From positions 1-11,303 of the forward strand of contig CAZJRF010000062.1 of assembly GCA_964548475.1 (NCBI GenBank): a stretch of 11,303 bases of DNA. The letters run 5' to 3'. Both the position numbers and the translations under genes were made by a program. Source of the stretch: VGBK01 sp964548475 (GTDB lineage Bacteria; Actinomycetota; Acidimicrobiia; Spongiisociales; UBA11373). Shown in pieces: positions 6,337 to 11,303 of this stretch. Every line of letters begins with the position of its first letter. Position 1 is the stretch's first letter. The notes beneath the pieces were generated by a model. That model did not search any database. It was not told the DNA's origin and saw only the letters and a list, made by a program, of their open reading frames with translations.

Positions 6337-7347
6337 TCACTTCCCGGCCGGAGGGCCCCCGGCTCCCCGCCGCTTCGACGGCTGTACCCGGGTTGGCTCC
6401 CCCGGCTGCTTGGGGTAGTGGGGCGGCCAGGGGGCGTCGCCGATGCCGCGGGCCTCGTCGGCGGCGGCCATGGCCAGCAGGCCGGAGAGGTCGCCGGCCG
6501 CCTCGTCGATGGCCTCGGTGAGGTCACCCACCGCCGCCCATCGCTGCCTGAAGCCCTCCAGGGTCATCTCCATGGGATCGATGGCGGCCAGCTCCTCCCA
6601 GGAGAAGGGGGTGGAGACCCGGCCGGTGTGGCGCAGGCTGTAAGCGGCGGCGACCGTCTTGTCGCGCAGGTTCTGGTTGTAGTCGATGAATACGCCGCGG
6701 CGCTCCTCCTTCCACCAGGCGGTGGTGGCCAGGCCGGGCAGGCGCCGCTCCATCTCCCGGGCGAAGGCCAGGGCGGCCCGGCGTGCCTCGTGAAAGGTCC
6801 AGCGCGGGCGGAGGCGCACGTAGATGTGGATGCCCCGCGACCCCGAGGTCTTGGGCCAGCCCACCAGGCCCTGTTCGGTGAGCAGGTCCCGGGAGCCGGC
6901 GGCCACCGCCCGGCAGTCGTCGAAGCCGAAGCCCTCGGTGGGGTCGAGGTCCAGGCGCAGCTCATCGGGATGGTCGAGGTCCTCCGCCCGGCTGGTCCAG
7001 GGGTTCAGGTCGATGCACCCCAGCTGAACCTGGTCCACGATGTCCGACACATCGTCGACCACGGCCATCTTCCCGGGCCGGGCCGAGGGGAAGCGCACCG
7101 CCGCCGTCTCTCGGATCGTGGCCGGGGCTCGCTTGGTGAAGAAGGGCGGGTGGTCCACGCCCTCGGGCCAGCGCTTGAGCGAACAGGGGCGCCGGTGGAC
7201 CCCGCGTACCGCCCCAGGGGCGCACATCAGGTAGTGGTTCACCACGTTGAGCTTGGTCCAGCCCTGCTCGGGGAAGAGCACCTTGTCGGGGCTGGTGAGC
7301 CGGACCGGCCGCCCGGCCGCCTGCACTCGGAGGGCATGCTCCGCCAT
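6337..7347 (-). CDS. Stand-alone LigD-type NHEJ primase-polymerase (PolDom)
   Basis: An archaeo-eukaryotic-primase-fold polymerase that fills or extends broken DNA ends, preferring ribonucleotides, and works with Ku and a ligase. The 336-residue product covers only the polymerase module of LigD; ligase and phosphoesterase modules are absent. Family signatures: LTSPDKVLFPEQGWTKLNVV (17-36), HYLMCAPGAVRGVHRRP (38-54), the metal-binding RLDLDPTEG (D133 and D135), SGSRGIHIYVRL (H174) and GVFIDYNQN (third carboxylate D222). A basic, Pro/Gly-rich tail ends the protein. The ATG at 7347 is chosen over one 17 codons upstream because the family begins here and a TAnnnT box lies 6 nt before it. A LigC-type ligase at 1553-2581 could supply sealing. 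Ku is not in this window. The KaiC-like gene lies 78 bp upstream on the same strand. Confidence 0.95.
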   Translation of the reverse strand: MAEHALRVQAAGRPVRLTSPDKVLFPEQGWTKLNVVNHYLMCAPGAVRGVHRRPCSLKRWPEGVDHPPFFTKRAPATIRETAAVRFPSARPGKMAVVDDVSDIVDQVQLGCIDLNPWTSRAEDLDHPDELRLDLDPTEGFGFDDCRAVAAGSRDLLTEQGLVGWPKTSGSRGIHIYVRLRPRWTFHEARRAALAFAREMERRLPGLATTAWWKEERRGVFIDYNQNLRDKTVAAAYSLRHTGRVSTPFSWEELAAIDPMEMTLEGFRQRWAAVGDLTEAIDEAAGDLSGLLAMAAADEARGIGDAPWPPHYPKQPGEPTRVQPSKRRGAGGPPAGK

Positions 7348-7353
7348 GGAGGC

Positions 7354-7359
7354 AGGATA
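7354..7359 (-). promoter_or_regulatory. Leaderless-type -10 box of the polymerase gene
   Basis: On the minus strand TATCCT (7359-7354) lies exactly 6 nt before the ATG at 7347, and the 6 nt between (GCCTCC) contain no Shine-Dalgarno. This is the best -10 match of the three such boxes. No -35 stands out. Confidence 0.55.
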
Positions 7360-7425
7360 CGGCGGCGGTCTGCAGTACCGGCAAGGGGCAGATGCCACAA
7401 GCAGAGGCCGCCGGGGGATCCCCTT

Positions 7426-8184
7426 CTAGATCTTGGAGATCTGCGGGATGACTCTCCGGCGGCTGTGCTCGGCGATCTCCTTGACGTGGATGAGCGACCT
7501 GGGCGGGATGGGCACCTGGACTTCCTCACCCGAGAAGGGCACACCCTTCATGCGGACGATCTGCACGTACAGGCGGAAGGGGTCCTGCTCGCTGCGAGTC
7601 ATGATCAGGTTGTCGGCCATAGTCTCCAGCCGGGCGATCTGCTTCCGCTTAGCGCTGGTGCTCACCGAGAAGATATGGGTGTGGCTCTTGTCATCCCGCA
7701 GGGCGGCCTCCATCTTCTGCAAGATCGCCTCCCCATAGGTGGGGGAGAAGAGCAGCAAGTTGAGGGCGGAACCGAACACCAGGATGCCGGGGCCGTCGTC
7801 GGGCACCAAGCCGCGGGCCATCTCGACGGCGGCGTCCCACACGTCGGGCTTGACCAAGTTCGCGCTGATGACGTTGCCCTCCGGCTCTGCCATGCCGTCG
7901 AGGGAGGCGTCCAGGGCGAGGAAGACGGCCCGGCCGGGGAAGTCGCTCAGTTCGAGACCGGTGACGATCTTGAGACTCTCCCGAATGAAGTCGGTGCGGG
8001 GGTACTGCAAGGACATGAAGATGACGCTGCCTCCCGCGCGTAACCAGGCAGCCACGAAGCTGTCGCCGATGAGCGGCTTCCCGGAGCCGCCCGGGCCGCT
8101 CAGGAGGGTGGAGGTGCGGAGGGGCAGGCCTTCCGGAAGCAACCCATCCAGCCAGTCCACGCCCGCCTTCAGTGTGTGCATCAT
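7426..8184 (-). CDS. KaiC/RAD55-like RecA-superfamily protein with degenerate ATPase motifs
   Basis: A 252-residue single-domain member of the KaiC/GvpD/RAD55 group (COG0467). The opening LKAGVDWLDGLLPEGLP and the ending LYVQIVRMKGVPFSGEEVQV fit that group. Key positions are altered. The Walker A region reads GPGGSGKP (30-37), with Pro where Mg-binding Thr/Ser is expected. The place of the paired catalytic glutamates reads FMSLQYPR (Q60, Y61). The Walker B strand reads ILVFGSALN, with Gly instead of Asp (G138). It may bind nucleotide but probably does not hydrolyse it in the usual way; a regulatory or sensor role is inference. Two ATGs, 8184 and 8181, are possible; GAGG at 8192-8189 is better spaced (7 nt) for the second. 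It diverges from the mtrA-like gene across 259 bp and lies 78 bp upstream of the polymerase gene. Confidence 0.85.
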   Translation of the reverse strand: MMHTLKAGVDWLDGLLPEGLPLRTSTLLSGPGGSGKPLIGDSFVAAWLRAGGSVIFMSLQYPRTDFIRESLKIVTGLELSDFPGRAVFLALDASLDGMAEPEGNVISANLVKPDVWDAAVEMARGLVPDDGPGILVFGSALNLLLFSPTYGEAILQKMEAALRDDKSHTHIFSVSTSAKRKQIARLETMADNLIMTRSEQDPFRLYVQIVRMKGVPFSGEEVQVPIPPRSLIHVKEIAEHSRRRVIPQISKI

Positions 8185-8443
8185 GTCGCCTCGTTGGGTC
8201 TGCGGGTACCGATCTTCACCGTAGTCATCCCCGCGGCGGCCGGAAGGGGATCGGCCCCCTCCAGCCGACGGGCCACCCGCCGGGCCAAAGGGTGGGCGCG
8301 GAGGAGTACATCTTCTCGCGATGGGCCTGAGCCGCGCCGGCGGATGCGGGGGTCGCTCTGCGCGGTCGGCAGAAAATCCCGCCGCGAAGGGTTACGTCCG
8401 TCGTCTCCCTCTTGTTCTCGCCGGCCGGTGGAAGAATGAGCGC
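8185..8443. other. Divergent intergenic region, KaiC-like gene / mtrA-like gene
   Basis: These 259 bp hold the start signals for both divergent genes. I see GAGG for the KaiC-like gene and GGAAG (8430-8434) 9 nt before the regulator ATG. AAGAAT at 8432-8437 is 6 nt from that ATG but matches TAnnnT poorly. Small inverted repeats (8245-8249 with 8256-8260; 8273-8278 with 8290-8295) and one GTTAC half-site (8391-8395) are present. No confident promoter and no small gene. Confidence 0.5.
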
Positions 8444-9124
8444 ATGGACGCTCTGGTGCTCCTGGTGGAGGACGATCTGTCGGTGCGGGAGGTGACCCAG
8501 CTCGGCCTGCAGCGGGCCGGGTTCCAGGTGATCACCGCCCGGGATGGGCGAGAGGGGGTGGCCCTCTTTCGGTCCCGGCGTCCCGAGGCGGTGGTGCTCG
8601 ACATCATGCTCCCCGGCCTCGACGGCCTGGAGGTGTGCAAGGCCATCCGGGCCGAATCGGCGGTGCCGGTGGTGATGCTCACCGCCCTCGCCGGCACGGT
8701 GGACGTGGTGGTGGGCCTCGAGGCGGGAGCCGACGACTACGTCACCAAGCCCTTCGAGATGCCGGAGCTGGTGGCCCGGGTGCGGGCGGCCCTGCGCCGG
8801 GCCACCCAGATGGCCCCCTCCGAGGTGGTGACCCTCGGGCCGCTGCACATCGACCTGGCGGCACACACCGTGCGGGGGCCGGCCGGGGAGATCTCCCTGA
8901 CCCCCACCGAGTTCCGCCTGCTGGTGGAGCTGGCCCGGCGTCCCGGGCAGGTGTTCACCCGGGAGATGCTGCTGGAGCGGGTCTGGGGTTACGGGTACCT
9001 GGGCGACTCGCGACTGGTGGACGTGGCGGTGCAGCGGCTGCGGGCCAAAGTGGAGCCGGACCCGGCGGAGCCCACGCTGATCCGCACCGTGCGCGGGGTG
9101 GGCTATCGGGCGGGCGCCGGCTGA
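8444..9124 (+). CDS. mtrA: OmpR/PhoB-family response regulator, MtrA-like
   Basis: DNA-binding regulator of a two-component system; MtrA in actinobacteria controls cell-wall, division and replication genes. The 226-residue product has a receiver domain (about 4-118): acidic pocket EDD (9-11), phosphorylated D53 in VVLDIMLPGLDG, T80 in VVMLTAL and K102 in DDYVTKPF. A winged-helix domain (about 130-225) contains ISLTPTEFRLLVELA, QVFTREMLLERVWGYGY and TLIRTVRGVGYRAG. Stretches such as TVDVVVGLEAGADDYVTKPF and VDVAVQRLRAKVEPDPAEPT closely resemble mycobacterial MtrA, so I prefer that over PhoP or RegX3. The ATG at 8444 is used because the receiver fold starts there; an upstream in-frame ATG at 8321 would add a 41-residue low-complexity extension. 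Its stop overlaps the kinase ATG by one base, so the two are translationally coupled. Confidence 0.93.
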   Translation: MDALVLLVEDDLSVREVTQLGLQRAGFQVITARDGREGVALFRSRRPEAVVLDIMLPGLDGLEVCKAIRAESAVPVVMLTALAGTVDVVVGLEAGADDYVTKPFEMPELVARVRAALRRATQMAPSEVVTLGPLHIDLAAHTVRGPAGEISLTPTEFRLLVELARRPGQVFTREMLLERVWGYGYLGDSRLVDVAVQRLRAKVEPDPAEPTLIRTVRGVGYRAGAG

Positions 9125-10545
9125 TGCGCGGCTTCCGGGCCCGCCTGGCCTTCACCATCGTGGGCCTGGCGCTGCTCACCGCCCTGCTGTTGGGCGCCGG
9201 CTCGTATCTGTTCGTCTCCCGGTCGCTGCGCGGCCAGTTCGTGGATGATGCCCGGGCCCAGGCCGAGTTCGACATCGCCGAGCTGGCCACCGAGGAGCGC
9301 CTGCCCGCCGGATCCGGCCTTGCCGAGTTCGAAGCTTCCGGCCTGGCCGGGGCGATCCAGCGCCGCGGCGGGACCCAACTGTTCGTGGACTTCGGGGAGG
9401 GGCAGGCGCCCTATGCCTCCGGGTTCGCAGTGGTGGGTACGCTCGGGGCGGTGGATGCCCGGCTGCGGGAGATCGTTGTCGCCGGGCGCCTGGGCTGGCA
9501 ATGGCTGGACCTGCAGGAGGAGCCCTACCTGGTGGTGGGCGGCCGCCGCCCGCCGGTCGGCCCCGACTTCTACATCTACTTCCCGGCCGGCGACGTGACC
9601 GGGGCCGTCACCCGGCTGGGGCAGGCCCTGCTCATCGGGGGCGGGGGCCTGGTGCTGTTGGCCGGGGGGGCGGCGGGGCTCGTCGCCCGGGGGGTACTCC
9701 GCCCGGTGGCCGCGGCGAGCCGGGCGGCGGGAGCCATCGCCGGGGGCGACCTGTCGGCCCGCCTGCCGGTGGAGTCGCACGACGAGTTCGGCGCCTGGGC
9801 GGAGCAGTTCAACCGCATGGCGGCCTCGCTCGAAGTCTCCATCGCTGAGCTCCAGGAAGGACGCGACCGGGAGCGCCGTTTCGTGGCCGACGTCTCCCAC
9901 GAGCTGCGCACCCCGCTCACCGCCATGGTCGCCGAGGCCGCCTTACTCGAGGAGCACCTGACGCACCTGCCCGGGGAGGCGGCCCGCTTGGGGGAGTTGC
10001 TGGTGGCCGACACGGGACGCCTGCGCACCCTGGTGGAGGACCTGCTGGAGGTCAGCCGGCTTGATGCTGGTTCGGATGCCGCGGCCCCGGCTTTCTTCGA
10101 CGCGGCGGCACTGGCTGCAGCGCTCGTTGCCGACCGCTGCCCGCAAGCGCGGCTGGAGGCGCCGGAGACCTTGCCGGTGAGCGGCGATCGGCGCCGCCTG
10201 GAGCGCATCCTGGGGAACCTGCTCGACAACGCGATCCGTCACGGAAGGGGCGCGGAGGTGGCCGTCTCCCTGCGGCGGGAAGGCGCCGACGTGGTGGTGG
10301 TGATAGCCGACCGGGGGTCGGGGGTCCCCGAAGCCGACCTCGAGCGGCTCTTCGAGCGCTTCTACAAGTGCGACGCCGCCCGGTCCACCGGCGGCAGCGG
10401 ACTGGGGCTGGCCATCGCCCGCGGCCATGCCCGGGCCCTGGGCGGCGACTTGGTCGCCCGCCTCCGGTCGGGCGGGGGCTTGGAGTTCGAGGCTCGGGTG
10501 CCCGTGGCCGAGCCGCTGGCGGAGGAACCGGGAGCGGCCACCTAG
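9124..10545 (+). CDS. mtrB: Membrane sensor histidine kinase, MtrB-like
   Basis: Senses an extracellular or membrane signal and phosphorylates the preceding regulator. The 473-residue product has TM1 (about 9-31), an extracytoplasmic domain (about 32-165), TM2 (about 166-190), HAMP (about 187-240), the dimerisation/H-box FVADVSHELRTPLTAM with H259, and a catalytic ATP-binding domain: N-box NLLDNAIRHG (365-374), G1 DRGSGVP, F-box LFERFYK and G2 GGSGLGLAIA. The stretch before TM2 (YIYFPAGDVTGAV) and the region LRPVAAASRAAGAIAGGDLS resemble mycobacterial MtrB. The periplasmic domain is slightly short. The ATG overlaps the regulator stop (TGATG). The lpqB gene that usually follows mtrAB is not directly downstream; a convergent tautomerase gene is. 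Confidence 0.92.
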   Translation: MRGFRARLAFTIVGLALLTALLLGAGSYLFVSRSLRGQFVDDARAQAEFDIAELATEERLPAGSGLAEFEASGLAGAIQRRGGTQLFVDFGEGQAPYASGFAVVGTLGAVDARLREIVVAGRLGWQWLDLQEEPYLVVGGRRPPVGPDFYIYFPAGDVTGAVTRLGQALLIGGGGLVLLAGGAAGLVARGVLRPVAAASRAAGAIAGGDLSARLPVESHDEFGAWAEQFNRMAASLEVSIAELQEGRDRERRFVADVSHELRTPLTAMVAEAALLEEHLTHLPGEAARLGELLVADTGRLRTLVEDLLEVSRLDAGSDAAAPAFFDAAALAAALVADRCPQARLEAPETLPVSGDRRRLERILGNLLDNAIRHGRGAEVAVSLRREGADVVVVIADRGSGVPEADLERLFERFYKCDAARSTGGSGLGLAIARGHARALGGDLVARLRSGGGLEFEARVPVAEPLAEEPGAAT

Positions 10546-10551
10546 GCCACA

Positions 10552-10586
10552 CCGGTCGCGAACAGGGGAGCCTCCGGGACGACCGG
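10552..10586. terminator. Possible bidirectional terminator between mtrB-like and tautomerase genes
   Basis: CCGGTCG (10552-10558) is the exact reverse complement of CGACCGG (10580-10586) with 21 nt between, filling most of the 47-bp gap between two convergent genes. Position fits a shared terminator. The loop is long and there is no T-tract on either side, so confidence is limited. Confidence 0.4.
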
Positions 10587-10592
10587 CCGGGA

Positions 10593-11045
10593 TCAGGCGG
10601 TGTCGGTCTGGTTCTTCTCCCTCTCACCCTGCGCCAGCTGGAGAAGCTGCCGGTACTGGACCACGCGGCCGGCCGCTCCCCAGCTGCCCTCGGGGATCTC
10701 GTGGAGCAGGACCCAGACGCGGCCCGCCTCCCGCTCGGGGATGCCCGCGACGTCGCGTACCACCCGCGTGGTCTCGGCCACCAGCTCCTCACGTCGGCGA
10801 TCCGACAGGCCACCCTCCGGTGTGGTGACGTCGAGCCGGAAGGTGGGGGCCGTCGCCGGCCGGCCGCCGGCGAGCACGGCGTCGGTGGGCAGCTCGTGCA
10901 CGTAACCCCAGGTGATGTTGCGGAAGAACTCGGTATCGGGGGCGCGCTCGGCCCGGAGCAGAACGGCGGTCAGGTCGGCCACGAGCTGCGAGCGCCCGTC
11001 GGGGGTGAGCGCGCCCTTCGGGCAGGTGAGTTCGAACATGGGCAT
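10593..11045 (-). CDS. Tautomerase-superfamily protein, cis-CaaD-like
   Basis: Small enzyme of the tautomerase superfamily, which uses the N-terminal proline freed by removal of Met as catalytic base. The 150-residue product starts Met-Pro-Met-Phe, leaving Pro1. It is a double-length, cis-3-chloroacrylate-dehalogenase-like chain; VWVLLHEIPEGSWGAAGR near residues 109-126 lines up with that family's WVYFGEMP region and keeps its Glu. From memory of cis-CaaD, the His near residue 28 and the two Arg near 70-73 seem to be missing here, so dehalogenation is unlikely and the substrate is unknown. The ATG at 11045 has a strong GGAGG (11058-11054) 8 nt upstream. It is convergent with the kinase and divergent from the lipoprotein at the right edge. 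A 14-nt palindrome about 30 bp upstream may be its operator. Confidence 0.85.
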   Translation of the reverse strand: MPMFELTCPKGALTPDGRSQLVADLTAVLLRAERAPDTEFFRNITWGYVHELPTDAVLAGGRPATAPTFRLDVTTPEGGLSDRRREELVAETTRVVRDVAGIPEREAGRVWVLLHEIPEGSWGAAGRVVQYRQLLQLAQGEREKNQTDTA

Positions 11046-11075
11046 CGGGAGATCCTCCGGTGATCGGCGGCGGCG

Positions 11076-11089
11076 AGCGTGATCACGCT
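11076..11089. promoter_or_regulatory. Perfect 14-nt palindrome, candidate operator
   Basis: AGCGTGATCACGCT reads the same on both strands. It lies 31 bp upstream of the tautomerase start. A possible minus-strand -10, TAGCGT (11090-11085), overlaps it. Its place and symmetry fit a dimeric repressor site. Which protein binds is not evident; no TetR, GntR or MarR gene is adjacent in the window. Confidence 0.5.
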
Positions 11090-11109
11090 ACTCCCCCGCC
11101 CGCCTACCC

Positions 11110-11126
11110 GTCACCAAACCGTTACC
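11110..11126. promoter_or_regulatory. 11-nt-period direct repeat, candidate MtrA/OmpR-family box
   Basis: On the plus strand GTCACC (11110-11115) and GTTACC (11121-11126) are direct repeats differing at one base, with starts 11 nt apart. On the other strand this reads GTAAC-N6-GTGAC. OmpR-family regulators bind such one-turn direct repeats, and MtrA sites contain GTCAC/GTAAC halves. The mtrA-like gene is 2 kb away. It lies between the tautomerase and the edge lipoprotein and could serve either. Confidence 0.45.
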
Positions 11127-11151
11127 GGACGGTGAGGCTGCCGCAACGGAG

Positions 11152-11188
11152 GGGCAGGAGACTGCCCGGGTGGGGAGCACCGCTCCCC
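11152..11188 (+). other. Two tandem hairpins in front of the edge lipoprotein gene
   Basis: GGGCAG (11152-11157) pairs with CTGCCC (11162-11167) around GAGA. Four nt later GGGGAGC (11172-11178) pairs with GCTCCCC (11182-11188) around ACC. Both stems are perfect. They end about 15 nt before the Shine-Dalgarno at 11204-11210, so they may lie in the mRNA leader; the start of transcription is not known. Confidence 0.5.
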
Positions 11189-11216
11189 GGCTTGAGATGA
11201 GTGAAGGGAGCCGTCC

Positions 11217-11303
11217 ATGAAGCGCTTGGCAATCCTCGGGGTGATCCTGGGGCTGGCCGCGGCCGCCTGTGCCGAACCGATCGGCGAGGGCGGGCCGATC
11301 ACT
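11217..11303 (+). CDS. N-terminus of a predicted lipoprotein, cut by the window edge
   Basis: Twenty-nine codons are present and open to the last base. The peptide has a basic MKR, a hydrophobic stretch and LAAAAC, followed by AEPIGEGGPIT, a clear lipoprotein signal with the lipidated Cys at residue 18. The ATG at 11217 has AAGGGAG (11204-11210) 6 nt upstream. The signal and AAACAE resemble those of serpin 2, so a third serpin is possible. Its position on the mtrAB strand also allows an LpqB/GerMN-like lipoprotein. The visible part cannot decide. Two hairpins and an MtrA-like direct repeat precede it. Confidence 0.75.
   Translation, partial: MKRLAILGVILGLAAAACAEPIGEGGPIT

Noticed and set aside
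7414..7423. GGGGATCCCC palindrome after the KaiC-like gene
   Set aside because: It has no loop and no T-tract, so it cannot form a terminator hairpin, and 10-nt GC palindromes are expected in such DNA.
6325..8043. 572-codon open frame antisense to the polymerase and KaiC-like genes
   Set aside because: The opposite strand carries conserved catalytic motifs; this frame is low-complexity Gly/Arg/His sequence.
8391..8395. GTTAC half-site before the mtrA-like gene as an autoregulatory MtrA box
   Set aside because: No second half-site at 11-nt spacing on either side.
8321..8443. Upstream ATG giving the response regulator 41 extra residues
   Set aside because: The added residues are low complexity and receiver domains start at the acidic LVEDD strand; the ATG at 8444 also has GGAAG at a usable distance.
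1..11303. CRISPR arrays, tRNA or rRNA genes, transposases, attachment sites
   Set aside because: I saw no regularly spaced repeats, cloverleaf or rRNA signature, integrase or transposase motif in the window.

Overview
The window is high-GC bacterial chromosomal DNA, most likely from a deep-branching actinobacterium. The evidence is a HAIR-like HspR operator over the dnaK promoter, an MtrA/MtrB-type two-component pair, stand-alone LigD-family end-joining proteins, leaderless-type starts and a high lipoprotein density. I cannot fix the class; an Acidimicrobiia-like lineage is a guess.

Left part (1-1378, minus strand): the N-terminal third of dnaK runs off the left edge. Its promoter carries a HAIR-like element, and upstream of it, transcribed the same way, lies murI (glutamate racemase). 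The 219-bp gap between them also holds two adjacent perfect hairpins.

Middle (1553-7347): a LigC-type ATP-dependent DNA ligase (+) and a stand-alone LigD-type primase-polymerase (-) face each other. Between them are three predicted lipoproteins: two tandem serpins (+) and a COG1237-like metallo-beta-lactamase-fold protein (-). The two serpins share an identical hinge but have different reactive-centre residues, which suggests two different target proteases. The ligase, polymerase and metallo-hydrolase each have a TAnnnT box exactly 6 nt before the start codon, as in leaderless mRNAs. The serpins have ordinary Shine-Dalgarno sites.

Right part (7426-11303): a RecA/KaiC-superfamily protein (-) has lost its Walker A Thr/Ser, its catalytic glutamates and its Walker B Asp. 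Divergent from it is an mtrA-mtrB-like response regulator/histidine kinase operon (+). After a convergent terminator-like hairpin come a cis-CaaD-type tautomerase (-) and the first 29 codons of another lipoprotein (+). The 171-bp region between those two holds a 14-nt perfect palindrome, an 11-nt-period direct repeat like an OmpR/MtrA-family box, and two tandem hairpins.

How the genes may work together: the ligase and polymerase form a split end-joining set (Ku is not in the window). The serpins, metallo-hydrolase, edge lipoprotein and MtrAB point to cell-envelope protection and sensing. The clearest candidates for something undescribed are the degenerate KaiC-like protein, the serpin pair and the shared leaderless architecture.
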